NCBI GenBank assembly: GCA_016788635.1
Contig: JAEUSU010000033.1
Span: 1 to 47,032 of the forward strand
Reading direction: 5' to 3'
Source: Flavobacteriales bacterium
Lineage (GTDB): Bacteria; Bacteroidota; Bacteroidia; Flavobacteriales_F; PHOS-HE28
DNA length: 47,032 nucleotides
Program-made: the position numbers and the translations under genes
The notes under the pieces: generated by a model
The model's database searches: none
Seen by the model: only the letters and a program-made list of their open reading frames with translations
Told to the model about the DNA's origin: nothing
Shown here: positions 16,779-25,386 of the stretch, in pieces
How positions within the stretch are numbered: the first letter of the stretch is position 1
Layout of the letters: the number at the start of each line of letters is the position of its first letter

Positions 16779-17756
16779 ATGAGCTCCGCACGTCCCATCT
16801 CCAGCTTCATCGAGAGGCACTATCTGCACTTCAACGCTGCCGCGCTGGTGGATGCCGCCAAAGGCTACAAGGAACACCTGGGCAAGGGGCGAAAAATGAT
16901 GATCACCCTGGCTGGTGCAATGAGCACGGGCGAATTGGGGAAGATCCTGGCAGAGATGATCCGCCAGGGCAAGGTGGACATCATCAGCTGTACCGGCGCC
17001 AACCTGGAGGAGGATGTGATGAACCTGGTGGCACACGAACACTACGAGCGCATCCCGAACTACCGCGACCTCACCCCCGAACAGGAACGTGCGCTGCTGG
17101 ACCGCGGCATGAACCGCGTGACGGACACCTGCATACCCGAGCATGAGGCCTTCCGCCGGCTGGAGAAACACGTGCTGGACCTGTGGACCGCTGACGACAA
17201 GAGCGGGAACCGCCGCTTCCCACACGAGTATTTCTATGAGATGATCCGCAGTGGGGTGCTGAAGCAGTACTACCAGATCGATCCGAAGGACAGCTGGATG
17301 GTGGCCGCCGCCGAACGGAACCTACCGATCATATGCCCGGGCTGGGAGGACAGCACACTGGGCAACATCTTCGCCGGGCACTGCATCACGGGTGATTGCA
17401 AGCCGGGCATGATGAAAAGCGGCATCGAATACATGATGTTCCTGGCCGAATGGTACACCGCCAACTGCGGCACGGATGGCATCGGCTTCTTCCAGATCGG
17501 CGGAGGCATCGCAGGGGACTTCCCCATTTGTGTGGTGCCCATGCTGCACCAGGACCTGCAACGGGAGAGCATCCCCTTCTGGAGCTACTTCTGCCAGATA
17601 AGCGACAGCACCACCAGCTACGGCAGTTACAGCGGCGCGGTACCCAATGAGAAGATCACCTGGGGCAAACTCGATATCGGCACCCCGAAGTACATCATCG
17701 AAAGTGATGCTACTATTGTAGCGCCGCTCATCTTCGCCTACGTCCTCGACATGTAG
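16779..17756 (+). CDS. Deoxyhypusine synthase family protein (likely polyamine aminobutyl transferase)
   Basis: 325 residues. Motifs of the deoxyhypusine synthase fold are present: MITLAGAMSTGELG and SCTGANLEEDV near the N-terminus, an NAD-site-like IGFFQIGGGIAGDFPI, and the WGK motif whose lysine (Lys297, KITWGKLDIG) corresponds to the enzyme's catalytic lysine. In eukaryotes and archaea the enzyme modifies eIF5A using spermidine. Bacteria have no eIF5A, and bacterial homologues have been linked to homospermidine formation. Placement right after speA supports a polyamine role here. Product identity is inference. The upstream 104 bp contain an imperfect promoter-like TATATTTCG at 16756-16764. 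Confidence 0.85.
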   Translation: MSSARPISSFIERHYLHFNAAALVDAAKGYKEHLGKGRKMMITLAGAMSTGELGKILAEMIRQGKVDIISCTGANLEEDVMNLVAHEHYERIPNYRDLTPEQERALLDRGMNRVTDTCIPEHEAFRRLEKHVLDLWTADDKSGNRRFPHEYFYEMIRSGVLKQYYQIDPKDSWMVAAAERNLPIICPGWEDSTLGNIFAGHCITGDCKPGMMKSGIEYMMFLAEWYTANCGTDGIGFFQIGGGIAGDFPICVVPMLHQDLQRESIPFWSYFCQISDSTTSYGSYSGAVPNEKITWGKLDIGTPKYIIESDATIVAPLIFAYVLDM

Positions 17757-17793
17757 CACACAACGCAGCGTACACACCGCGAACGCACCACGC

Positions 17794-18192
17794 ATGCAAC
17801 GGCTCATCCGCTCCTTCAACACCCTTACCGATGACCTGCGCGAGAAGCTGCAGGAACAGTATCCCGATGGGATCGACAACAGCCACATCCGCACCATTGC
17901 TACGGCGAAGGGCGACAGCCTGCGGGTGATCGAGCTGCGCACCAACGATGCCATCTACCTGATCAAGATCAACCCCGAAAGCCGCGCGGAGATCGAGGAA
18001 TTCCTTGACCAGGAGGATGGCGCCGCTGCCATGGGCGAAGACCTGGATGCCGGAGGTGAGCTGGAAACCGACGGCGCGGACGAAGGAGCAGATGAGGAGG
18101 AGGAGCAGATGGATGACGACGGCGGTGAGGACGAAGGGGATGAGGAAGAGACGGAGGAGGTGGGCGAGCAGGACGAGGAGGACGAGGATTGA
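17794..18192 (+). CDS. Small acidic conserved protein of unknown function
   Basis: 132 residues. The first about 75 form a compact domain (TLTDDLREKLQEQYPDGID, IRTIATAKGDSLRVIELRT, AIYLIKI) seen, from memory, in short Bacteroidota proteins sometimes labelled DNA primase without good reason. The last about 55 residues are almost only Asp, Glu and Gly, giving an extremely acidic disordered tail. No signal peptide or membrane segment. It starts 37 bp after the deoxyhypusine-synthase-like gene and is probably cotranscribed with it. A nucleic-acid mimic, chaperone-like or polycation-binding role is possible but untested. Confidence 0.7.
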   Translation: MQRLIRSFNTLTDDLREKLQEQYPDGIDNSHIRTIATAKGDSLRVIELRTNDAIYLIKINPESRAEIEEFLDQEDGAAAMGEDLDAGGELETDGADEGADEEEEQMDDDGGEDEGDEEETEEVGEQDEEDED

Positions 18193-18281
18193 CCGCTCAT
18201 GACCGTGTGACCCTGTGAACGACCACTACAGGACCTCGCGATCGTAACCTCCACCATCCCGCAACCGATCCACCACCTACA

Positions 18282-18716
18282 ATGCTCACGGGTACCTTCC
18301 ACATCGCCTTTGCCACTACTGACCTGAAGCGCATCAAAGCCTTCTATGGCAAGTTGCTCGGGTGTCCTGAAGGACGCAGTTCGGACAATTGGGTGGATTA
18401 CAACTTTTTCGGGCACCAGCTCACCATCCAGGAGGTGCCCAAGCTCATCAAGACTTCACGGATCTACAATCCGAAAAGCCCCGCATCGCCTTCCGGCGTA
18501 CCCAGCGAGCACTGGGGCATTGTGCTGAGCATGATGGAATGGAAACGCCTGCGGGATAAACTGAAAAAGGTGGGCGTTCCCTTCCTGATCGAACCGCGGG
18601 TGGTGATGAAAGGGCAGGTTGGTGAGCAGCGGAGCCTTTTCATAGAGGACCCCGATGGCCATGCCATCGAGTTCAAGGCTTTTGAGGACCCTGGGGCACT
18701 TTTCGCCAAGGAATGA
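18282..18716 (+). CDS. VOC (glyoxalase/bleomycin-resistance superfamily) protein
   Basis: 144 residues, one vicinal-oxygen-chelate domain made of two beta-alpha-beta-beta-beta units. The opening FHIAFATTDLKRIKAFYGKLLGC has the usual His metal ligand, and the second half carries SLFIEDPDGHAIEFK with the conserved acidic ligand. It has no signal peptide, so it is cytoplasmic. The substrate cannot be told from sequence; the family includes lyases, dioxygenases and resistance proteins. It lies 89 bp after the acidic protein and ends 12 bp from a convergent gene, with no terminator between them. Confidence 0.85.
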   Translation: MLTGTFHIAFATTDLKRIKAFYGKLLGCPEGRSSDNWVDYNFFGHQLTIQEVPKLIKTSRIYNPKSPASPSGVPSEHWGIVLSMMEWKRLRDKLKKVGVPFLIEPRVVMKGQVGEQRSLFIEDPDGHAIEFKAFEDPGALFAKE

Positions 18717-18728
18717 GGGGGCCGGGAT

Positions 18729-19136
18729 TCAGTATTCCCGCCAAGCCACCAGATCACCGGTGGCATCGTACTGTTCACCGCGCTTCATGCGGCCACCGCT
18801 GAATGAAAGCGTGTAGCTGAAACTGCCGTCGAGGCTGCGCATCGTCCATGTGCCTGTGCGGTGGCCATCCTTGAAAAAGGCCAGCAGCACCACCCGGCCA
18901 TCTTCATCCGAACGTGTCCAACGCCCGGTGGGCACCCCGTTCCGGTAGGCACCGGTCTCCTTCACGCGGCCATTCTCGTGGTATAGGATGAAACGCTCTT
19001 CTGCCCCCACCTGGAACCGCGTGCTCGCCAGCCGACCATTCTCGTGAAATACCTGCTCCAGCATATCCTGACCGCGCACGCCCTGCATGCAAAGGCAGTA
19101 CGCACAAGTGAACACGATGAACGGAAGGAGCTTCAT
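18729..19136 (-). CDS. Secreted MORN-like repeat protein
   Basis: 135 residues. N-terminal signal peptide (FIVFTCAYCLCMQGVRGQ), then repeated short beta-hairpin units of the MORN-like type found in toxin-antitoxin-associated and surface proteins of this phylum: VFHENGRLAST, LYHENGRVKETGAYRNG, GRWTRSDEDGRVV, GTWTMRSLDGS. Likely periplasmic or surface; function unknown. It is a single-gene unit, transcribed away from the transketolase gene across a 228-bp divergent region that holds a candidate promoter for each side. Confidence 0.75.
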   Translation of the reverse strand: MKLLPFIVFTCAYCLCMQGVRGQDMLEQVFHENGRLASTRFQVGAEERFILYHENGRVKETGAYRNGVPTGRWTRSDEDGRVVLLAFFKDGHRTGTWTMRSLDGSFSYTLSFSGGRMKRGEQYDATGDLVAWREY

Positions 19137-19155
19137 GGCTTGACCTTGAACGACC

Positions 19156-19163
19156 CCAAGTTA
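19156..19163 (-). promoter_or_regulatory. Candidate -7 promoter element TAACTTGG (minus strand)
   Basis: Fits TAnnTTnG on the minus strand, 19 nt before the start codon of the MORN-like gene. The surrounding 70 bp are the most AT-rich part of this neighbourhood. Confidence 0.4.
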
Positions 19164-19328
19164 GATTAAGTTCACCCGCATGTAACATTGGCTTAACATG
19201 GAATTTTTGAGCGGGTATTGAACATGCGACCACCCCTCGCTCGACGAACCGCTCCCATGGCTCGTTCCCAGCGTTCCCGGGTTTTTAGAAGTTATCCACA
19301 AGCTCCGGCAGGGTCCTCCCGGTCCGGA

Positions 19329-19336
19329 TACTTTCG
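19329..19336 (+). promoter_or_regulatory. Candidate -7 promoter element TACTTTCG
   Basis: Fits TAnnTTnG, 28 nt before the ATG of the transketolase N-terminal gene. No clear -33 TTG. A perfect DnaA-box sequence TTATCCACA lies 28 bp upstream (19292-19300). Confidence 0.4.
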
Positions 19337-19364
19337 CTCCGTCACTCCAGCCCTCTTCTCCCCC

Positions 19365-20261
19365 ATGATGCACGCCCAACGCCCGGTGGACGGCCCGGCT
19401 CCTTTACCCACGGAACGCCCATCCGATCAGGAACTTGAGCGTATCGCTTCCCAAGTACGCCGGGACATCATTCGCATGACCCACGGAGCCAAGAGCGGAC
19501 ATCCGGGGGGATCCCTGGGGTGTGCGGACTTCCTGGTGGCGCTCTACTTCCATATTCTGCGCCACCAGCCCAACCCGTGGGACATGGATGGATCGGGGCA
19601 GGACATTTTCTTCCTGAGCAACGGGCATATCAGCCCTGTTTGGTACAGCGTGCTCGCGCGGTCGGGCTATTTTCCTGTGGCCGAACTGGCCACTTTCCGC
19701 CGGATCAATTCACGCCTGCAGGGGCACCCGACCACCCACGAAGGACTACCCGGTGTGCGTATGGCCAGCGGATCGCTGGGCCAGGGGCTGAGCGTGGCCT
19801 TGGGGGCGGCGCTGGCCAAGCGCCTGAACGGCGATGACCGGCTGGTCTACAGCCTGCATGGTGATGGGGAGCTTCAGGAAGGGCAGAATTGGGAGGCGGC
19901 GATCTTCGCTGCGGCGCGCAAAGTGGACAACCTGATCGCCACCGTGGATTGGAACAACCGCCAGATCGATGGCGATGTAAGCGATGTAATGACCTTGGGC
20001 GACCTGCATGCCAAATGGAAGGCCTTCGGTTGGGAGGTGCTGGAAATGAACGGGAACGACCTGACCACTATCCTGGCCACCATGACCGAGGCACGTCAAC
20101 GCACCGGCAAAGGCCGGCCTGTGATGGTGCTGATGCGAACGGAAATGGGCATGGGAGTTGATTTCATGATGGGCACCCACGAATGGCATGGGGTGGCACC
20201 GAGTGATGAACAGGCCCAACGCGCACTTGCACAGCTACCGGAGACATTGGGGGATTATTGA
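19365..20261 (+). CDS. Transketolase, N-terminal (thiamine diphosphate-binding) subunit
   Basis: 298 residues from the ATG at 19365 (a second ATG follows at 19368); the frame is open upstream, but earlier codons lie in the promoter region. Motifs: THGAKSGHPGGSLG at the start of the pyrophosphate domain, SNGHISPVWYS, SGSLGQGLSVA, and the thiamine diphosphate motif GDGELQEGQNWEA. This is the first half of a split transketolase; the second half is at 21675-22628, separated by a vWA gene. The enzyme moves two-carbon units between sugar phosphates in the pentose phosphate pathway. Cytoplasmic. Confidence 0.92.
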   Translation: MMHAQRPVDGPAPLPTERPSDQELERIASQVRRDIIRMTHGAKSGHPGGSLGCADFLVALYFHILRHQPNPWDMDGSGQDIFFLSNGHISPVWYSVLARSGYFPVAELATFRRINSRLQGHPTTHEGLPGVRMASGSLGQGLSVALGAALAKRLNGDDRLVYSLHGDGELQEGQNWEAAIFAAARKVDNLIATVDWNNRQIDGDVSDVMTLGDLHAKWKAFGWEVLEMNGNDLTTILATMTEARQRTGKGRPVMVLMRTEMGMGVDFMMGTHEWHGVAPSDEQAQRALAQLPETLGDY

Positions 20262-20274
20262 CCCCGACAAGACC

Positions 20275-21669
20275 ATGACCCTGGCCGCCTCGCCTCTTCC
20301 GGCCCGTACCCTTGGCCTCGTGCTCTCCCTGGCCCTGGCATTGGGGGGCGTCGCCCAGGAACCCAAAAAACCCATGACCCGTGTGCTGTTCGTCTTCGAT
20401 GGAAGCAACAGCATGAATGCCTTCTGGGGCGACAAACCCAAGATCAACACCGCACGCGAGGTGATGGAACGCGCCATGAAGGAAGTGACAGGCGCACCAG
20501 ACCTGGAAATGGCCCTGCGTGTATATGGCCACCAGACGCCCATCGCCCCGGGCAAACAGGACTGTGATGACACCAAGCTGGAGGTACCATTCGGCCCGAA
20601 CAATGAACAGGCGATCCTGCGCACGTTGAACGGCATCCGTTGCCTGGGTACCACGCCCATTGCACGTTCGTTGGAGAAAGCTGCCGGTGACTTTCCCGAA
20701 TGCCGCAATTGCCGGAACATCATCATTCTCATTACCGATGGTATCGAAGCCTGCGATGAGGACCCTTGTGCAGTGAGCCGTGCGCTGCAGGCCAAGGGCA
20801 TCATCCTGAAACCTTTTGTGATCGGAGTGGGCATTGAGGACGCAGGGAAATACTCCCTGCAATGCGTGGGCAACTACTACGATGCCACCTCGCCGGAGAT
20901 GTTCGACCACGTGATGAAAATGGTGATCACGCAGGCCCTGAACACCACCACCGCCCAAGTGGACCTGCGTGCGGCGGACGGGAAACCCACGGAGACCAAT
21001 GTGCCTGTGACGCTGTATGATCAACGCACCGGGAGCATCCGGTACCACTTCACCCACACGTTGAACGGCCGTGGGCTGCCGGATACACTGCTGATCGACC
21101 CGGTATACACCTACCGCATGGTGGTGCACACCATTCCACCGGAGGAAAAGGAGAACATCAAACTGCGGCCCGGCGAACACAATACCATAACCATCGAGGC
21201 AGCGCAGGGCATCCTGGAAGTGCGCATGCCCGGAGGCGATCCGGCCTCCGCTTCCACACCGGTGATCGTGCGTAGGACAGGTGCATCAGGCACATTGCAC
21301 GTGCAATCCCTCAACAGCAGCGAGCGCTACCGTTTGGGTCGATATGACCTGGAGATCCTGACCCTGCCCCGCACATTGGTTGGCGATGTGGTGGTGAAAC
21401 AAGGTGCGCCCACCTTGGTGCAGGTGCCGCGCCCGGGCATCCTCAGCCTGCAGTTCTCCACGCCCGGTCACGGCGCTGTGTTCCTGAAGGAAGGCAGTAC
21501 CCTGCGCTGGGTGACCAACTGGGAGAGCAATGTCACCAACGTCCTGTACAAATTGCAACCCGGTGACTACCGCGTGACCTATCGCAGCGTCAATGCGCGC
21601 CAGACCGTTTATTCCGTGGACAAGGATCTCAGCATCCAAAGCGACCGTTCCATCACCCTCACCTTTTGA
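20275..21669 (+). CDS. Exported von Willebrand factor A domain protein
   Basis: 464 residues. A signal peptide ([17 protein letters not shown]) precedes a vWA domain at about 34-230 with an intact metal-ion-dependent adhesion site: Asp42-Ser44-Ser46 in DGSNSM, Thr126/127 in CLGTTPI and Asp155 in ITDGIEAC. Several cysteines (ECRNCRN, CDEDPC, LQCVG) may form disulfides. The C-terminal half is beta-rich with no recognised domain. It sits 13 bp after the transketolase N-subunit, and its stop is 5 bp before the likely ATG of the C-subunit, so it is locked into that operon, yet it is expected in the periplasm. Function unknown; metal-dependent protein binding is the family trait. Confidence 0.85.
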   Translation: MTLAASPLPARTLGLVLSLALALGGVAQEPKKPMTRVLFVFDGSNSMNAFWGDKPKINTAREVMERAMKEVTGAPDLEMALRVYGHQTPIAPGKQDCDDTKLEVPFGPNNEQAILRTLNGIRCLGTTPIARSLEKAAGDFPECRNCRNIIILITDGIEACDEDPCAVSRALQAKGIILKPFVIGVGIEDAGKYSLQCVGNYYDATSPEMFDHVMKMVITQALNTTTAQVDLRAADGKPTETNVPVTLYDQRTGSIRYHFTHTLNGRGLPDTLLIDPVYTYRMVVHTIPPEEKENIKLRPGEHNTITIEAAQGILEVRMPGGDPASASTPVIVRRTGASGTLHVQSLNSSERYRLGRYDLEILTLPRTLVGDVVVKQGAPTLVQVPRPGILSLQFSTPGHGAVFLKEGSTLRWVTNWESNVTNVLYKLQPGDYRVTYRSVNARQTVYSVDKDLSIQSDRSITLTF

Positions 21670-21674
21670 AGATC

Positions 21675-22628
21675 ATGACCGCCTATCCCGTTCTGGACCA
21701 GAAAGACACCCGTTCCGGCTTTGGTGCCGGCCTGCTTGAGCTCGGCAAGAAACGTGCGGATGTGGTGGCCCTTTGTGCCGACCTCACCGGATCATTGAAG
21801 ATGGATGCCTTCGCCGAGGCATTCCCGGACCGGTTCATTCAATGCGGGGTGGCCGAGGCCAACATGATGGGTGTGGCCGCAGGATTGACCATCGGTGGGA
21901 AGATCCCCTATACAGGCACCTTCGCCAACTTCAGCACCGGGCGGGTGTACGACCAGATCCGCCAGAGCATCGCTTATGCCGGAAAGAACGTAAAGATCTG
22001 CGCCAGCCATGCAGGGCTCACGCTTGGTGAGGACGGTGCCACGCATCAGATACTGGAGGACATCGGACTGATGCGCATGTTGCCGGACATGGCGGTGGTG
22101 GTGCCTGCGGACCACAACCAGACCAAGCAGGCCACCTTGGCCATTGCCGATCACCAGGGCCCTGTTTACCTGCGCTTCGGCCGCCCGAAGTGGCCGGTCT
22201 TCATCCCCATGGACATGCCTTTTGAATTGGGCAAGGCGCAGGTGTTGGTGACCGGCAAGGATGTGAGCCTGTTCGCCTGCGGCCACTTGGTTTGGAAAGC
22301 GCTCCAAGCCGCTGAGGAACTGGCAAAGGATGGCATTTCAGCAGAGGTGATCAATGTGCATACGATCAAACCTCTGGATGTGGAAGCCGTCCTAAGTTCA
22401 GTTGCACGCACAGGATGCGCAGTGACCTGCGAGGAACACAACCGCCATGGCGGCCTGGGCGATGCCATTGCCCAGACCTTTGCACAGCAACGACCCACTC
22501 CGCAGGAATATGTGGCCGTGAACGACACCTTCGGGGAGAGCGGAACACCGGACCAATTGCTGAAGAAGTACGGGCTGGACACACCCGACATCGTGGCCGC
22601 TGCGCGCCGGGTGCTGGCCCGCAAGTGA
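21675..22628 (+). CDS. Transketolase, C-terminal (pyrimidine-binding and C-terminal domain) subunit
   Basis: 317 residues from ATG 21675; a TTG at 21666, overlapping the vWA stop, is a less likely start. Motifs: [28 protein letters not shown] (the glutamate that activates thiamine diphosphate) and [16 protein letters not shown]; the C-terminal domain has [12 protein letters not shown]. It pairs with the 19365-20261 product to make a complete transketolase of the pentose phosphate pathway. Split transketolases with adjacent genes are common in Bacteroidota; here the halves are separated by an exported vWA protein. Confidence 0.92.
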   Translation: MTAYPVLDQKDTRSGFGAGLLELGKKRADVVALCADLTGSLKMDAFAEAFPDRFIQCGVAEANMMGVAAGLTIGGKIPYTGTFANFSTGRVYDQIRQSIAYAGKNVKICASHAGLTLGEDGATHQILEDIGLMRMLPDMAVVVPADHNQTKQATLAIADHQGPVYLRFGRPKWPVFIPMDMPFELGKAQVLVTGKDVSLFACGHLVWKALQAAEELAKDGISAEVINVHTIKPLDVEAVLSSVARTGCAVTCEEHNRHGGLGDAIAQTFAQQRPTPQEYVAVNDTFGESGTPDQLLKKYGLDTPDIVAAARRVLARK

Positions 22629-22650
22629 CCTCTGCCCGAACCGGCCTCTC

Positions 22651-23235
22651 ATGAGCGGGCTGCCGGATAAGGAATTGCTGGACCTCTTCCGCAAGGAGGA
22701 GAGCCGTAACTACGCCTTCAACCTGCTCGTACGGCAATACCAGAAGCCGCTTTACGGCTTCATCCGCCGCATGGTCACGGACCATGATGAGACCCAGGAT
22801 GTGCTGCAGAACGTCTTCATCAAGGTGTGGACAGGGTTGGACGGCTTCCGGGGCGGATCGCAGCTCTTCACCTGGCTTTACCGCATTGCGCACAACGAGA
22901 GCCTCACGCACCTGCGCCGCATGCGTCGGGGGCTGTTCACATCCCATGAGACGGTGCTGGAGCGGCTCACCACCACCCTGGACCGCAGCGAGCACTTCAG
23001 TGGTGATGCCATCCAACGCGCCCTGCAACTGGCCGTGATGCGGCTACCACCCAAGCAACGCGCCGTTTTCACCATGAAATACTTCGATACGCTGACGTAC
23101 GAGGCCATCAGCGAGATCACCGGCACCAGCGTCGGGGCCCTGAAGTCCACTTACCACATCGCCTCGGGCAAGATCGAGCGTTGGCTCACTGCTGAACAAC
23201 CGGGACCTACCGATCAAACCCTTCGCAAAGCCTGA
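22651..23235 (+). CDS. ECF-type RNA polymerase sigma factor
   Basis: 194 residues with sigma regions 2 and 4 only. Region 2: LVRQYQKPLYGFIRRMV, DHDETQDVLQNVFIKVW and FRGGSQLFTWLYRIAHNE. Region 4: LPPKQRAVFTMKYFDTLTYEAISEI and the helix-turn-helix ending SVGALKSTYH. ECF sigma factors direct transcription of envelope or stress genes under control of an anti-sigma factor. The next gene, 21 bp downstream, is a one-TM protein that could be that regulator, and a Spy/CpxP-like protein follows. It lies 22 bp after the transketolase C-subunit, so it may share that operon's transcript. Confidence 0.93.
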   Translation: MSGLPDKELLDLFRKEESRNYAFNLLVRQYQKPLYGFIRRMVTDHDETQDVLQNVFIKVWTGLDGFRGGSQLFTWLYRIAHNESLTHLRRMRRGLFTSHETVLERLTTTLDRSEHFSGDAIQRALQLAVMRLPPKQRAVFTMKYFDTLTYEAISEITGTSVGALKSTYHIASGKIERWLTAEQPGPTDQTLRKA

Positions 23236-23256
23236 AGTCCAAGAACAGCAAGCAAC

Positions 23257-23679
23257 ATGGCCAGGAAAGACCATACAAGACCACTGCTGGACCGCCTGCC
23301 GCGCACCGACCCCTTCATGGTGCCCGATGGCTTTTTCGAGAGGTTCCCGCACCATGTGCAGGTGGCGCTGCCACGTGGACGGCGGTCGCGCGCATGGGCA
23401 AATTGGATGCGGCCCGTGCTCGCAGCTTCTCTTGTGCTTGTGGCGGTTACATTACTCTTGCTGCGGCAGTGGACCACGACCCCCACGCCTGACATGGCAA
23501 TGGTCTCCATTCCATCCGAAGAAGTACTCGCGGATGAATTCCGGGATGAACTGGAATATCACGCTGATCTTGAACTTTCGCTGGCGGACCTATCGGAAGC
23601 TGAGCTGGCCGCATGGCTGGAACGCGATCCGCAGCAATTGGACGAACTCTTGAACCTGGACCTATGCGCACCCTGCTGA
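23257..23679 (+). CDS. Single-pass membrane protein, possible anti-sigma factor
   Basis: 140 residues. A basic cytoplasmic N-terminal region of about 48 residues (VPDGFFERFPHHVQ, RGRRSRAW) is followed by one transmembrane helix at about 53-70 (PVLAASLVLVAVTLLLL) and an acidic, Leu- and Glu-rich exterior tail. No recognised domain; there is no zinc-finger HXXXCXXC. Its position between an ECF sigma gene and a Spy-like gene fits an anti-sigma role, and the pattern FFERFP occurs in small proteins found with sigma factors in this phylum. The 3' end overlaps the next start by 16 bp. Confidence 0.65.
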   Translation: MARKDHTRPLLDRLPRTDPFMVPDGFFERFPHHVQVALPRGRRSRAWANWMRPVLAASLVLVAVTLLLLRQWTTTPTPDMAMVSIPSEEVLADEFRDELEYHADLELSLADLSEAELAAWLERDPQQLDELLNLDLCAPC

Positions 23680-24161
23680 CCTGCTTGAGCATCTGCATGT
23701 TCACCATGCCCATCCTGGCCCAGGATGATGATGGCCCGTTGATCCCAGAAGAAAAGCTACAGGAGATCAAAGCCCAGAAAGCCGCGTTCCTGACCAGCCA
23801 GATGGACCTTACCCCGGAAGAGGCGCAACGCTTCTGGCCGGTCTACAACAAGTATGACAAGGAGTTGGATGGCATCCGCACCGAACAGCGCGAGTTGATG
23901 AAGGAGGTTCGCGACAAGGACCGTGCTGGCAACCTTTCGGATGCCGATGCCACCAGGCTGATGGACAGGGACCTGGCCCTGCGCCAGCGCGAGTTGGACC
24001 TACGACAGCGTTATACGGCCGAGTTCCGCAAAGTGATCGGGCCGGTGAAGACCCTGCGCCTGGGCAAAGCCGAGCGCGACTTCAATCGGGAACTTTTGCG
24101 CCGTGCCAGGGAACGCGCTGGATCACCCCGGGGCGATGGTCCGCCACCACCCCGCCGCTGA
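23664..24161 (+). CDS. Spy/CpxP-like periplasmic protein
   Basis: 165 residues from ATG 23664, chosen because it gives a signal peptide (LLTCLSICMFTMPILAQ). The mature part is helical and strongly charged: KAAFLTSQMDLTPEEAQRFWPVY resembles the LTxxQ-type motif of Spy/CpxP and heavy-metal sensor proteins, followed by a long coiled-coil-like stretch of Arg, Glu and Leu and a proline-rich tail. Proteins of this type act as periplasmic chaperones or envelope-stress feedback sensors. It overlaps the preceding membrane protein gene by 16 bp, completing a sigma factor, membrane regulator and periplasmic sensor trio. Confidence 0.72.
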   Translation: MRTLLTCLSICMFTMPILAQDDDGPLIPEEKLQEIKAQKAAFLTSQMDLTPEEAQRFWPVYNKYDKELDGIRTEQRELMKEVRDKDRAGNLSDADATRLMDRDLALRQRELDLRQRYTAEFRKVIGPVKTLRLGKAERDFNRELLRRARERAGSPRGDGPPPPRR

Positions 24162-24189
24162 TCTCTGCAGCTGCCGCATCTTCGCAGGC

Positions 24190-25377
24190 ATGAGCCTGCT
24201 CGAAGCATTCAAGGACCGCCTGGCCCAGACCAGCCCAACCCCCCTGGCCTTGGACATCGTGCAGGCAGAAGGATGCCTGCTGCATGACCGCTCTGGAAGG
24301 ACCTACATCGACCTGGTGGCGGGGCTGGCGGTGTGCAATGTGGGGCACCGGCACCCTGCTGTGGTGAAAGCCATCAAGGAGCAGGCGGACCGCTACCTGC
24401 ACGTGATCCCCTACGGAGAGTTCTTACAGGAGCCACAAGTGCACTATGCGGAACGGCTCACCTCAATGCTCCCCTCTTCGCTCAATTGCGTCTACTTTGT
24501 GAACAGCGGCACCGAGGCGATCGAGGCGGCGCTGAAGCTCGCCAAGCGCATCACCGGGCGCACACGGTTGATCGCCTGCCGGAAGAGCTACCATGGCAGC
24601 ACCCACGGGTCCCTCAGCATTACCGGCAATGAGGAAAAGAAATACAGACATCGCCCACTGCTGCCAGATGTGCGCTTCATCCGCTTCAACGCGATGGAGG
24701 ACATCATACTGATCGACAACGAGACGGCAGCGGTGGTGGTGGAGCCCGTGCAAGGCGATGCGGGCGTGCGCGTACCTGATGAAGCATGGTTGCAAGCGTT
24801 GCGCGAGCGCTGCGACAAGACAGGCGCAATTATGATCTTCGATGAAGTGCAGACCGGCTTCGGGCGCACGGGTAGGCTCTTCGGTATGGACCACTTTGGT
24901 GTTGTTCCGGACATCCTGGTGCTGGGCAAGGCGCTGGGCGGCGGCCTGCCCATGGGCGCATTTGTGAGCTCACGCGAACGCATGCAACTGCTCACTCACC
25001 AACCGGCGTTGGGGCACATTACCACCTTTGGTGGACACCCACTGGTGTGCGCGGCGGGTCTTGCGGCCCTGGAAGCATTGACCGCAGAGGAAATGCCTGC
25101 ACACGCCACGCGGATGGGCGCCTTGTTCAAGGAACTACTCGTGCATCCGCTGATCAAGGAAGTTCGTGGTCTGGGCCTGATGCTCGCCGTGGAACTGGGC
25201 GATGCACAACGTGTACAACGCGTGGTCCACGATTGTCTTGATCATGGTGTGCTCGGCTTCTGGTTCCTCTCCTGCCCCACCGCGTTCCGCATCGCACCAC
25301 CGCTGATCATCTCCGGATCGCAGGTGCGGCAGGCGTGCGCCACCATCCTGGCAGCGCTCTCCCGCAACGCCACCTGA
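24190..25377 (+). CDS. Class III PLP-dependent aminotransferase (acetylornithine/ornithine aminotransferase family)
   Basis: 395 residues from ATG 24190; the frame is open upstream, but only into the previous gene. Family landmarks: GLAVCNVGHRHPAV, SGTEAIEAALKLAK at 106-119 (phosphate binding), FDEVQTGFGRTG with Asp218 contacting the PLP nitrogen, and Lys247 in LGKALGGGLPMG as the Schiff-base lysine. Members move the terminal amino group of acetylornithine, ornithine or 4-aminobutyrate to 2-oxoglutarate; the substrate here cannot be fixed from sequence. Cytoplasmic. The 3' end is only 9 bp from the convergent lysA gene. Confidence 0.88.
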   Translation: MSLLEAFKDRLAQTSPTPLALDIVQAEGCLLHDRSGRTYIDLVAGLAVCNVGHRHPAVVKAIKEQADRYLHVIPYGEFLQEPQVHYAERLTSMLPSSLNCVYFVNSGTEAIEAALKLAKRITGRTRLIACRKSYHGSTHGSLSITGNEEKKYRHRPLLPDVRFIRFNAMEDIILIDNETAAVVVEPVQGDAGVRVPDEAWLQALRERCDKTGAIMIFDEVQTGFGRTGRLFGMDHFGVVPDILVLGKALGGGLPMGAFVSSRERMQLLTHQPALGHITTFGGHPLVCAAGLAALEALTAEEMPAHATRMGALFKELLVHPLIKEVRGLGLMLAVELGDAQRVQRVVHDCLDHGVLGFWFLSCPTAFRIAPPLIISGSQVRQACATILAALSRNAT

Positions 25378-25386
25378 GCGTGCATC

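Noticed and set aside
19292..19300. Perfect DnaA box TTATCCACA in the divergent region before transketolase, as a possible replication origin
   Set aside because: Only one box in the region, no dnaA or other origin genes; one perfect 9-mer in 47 kb is close to chance.
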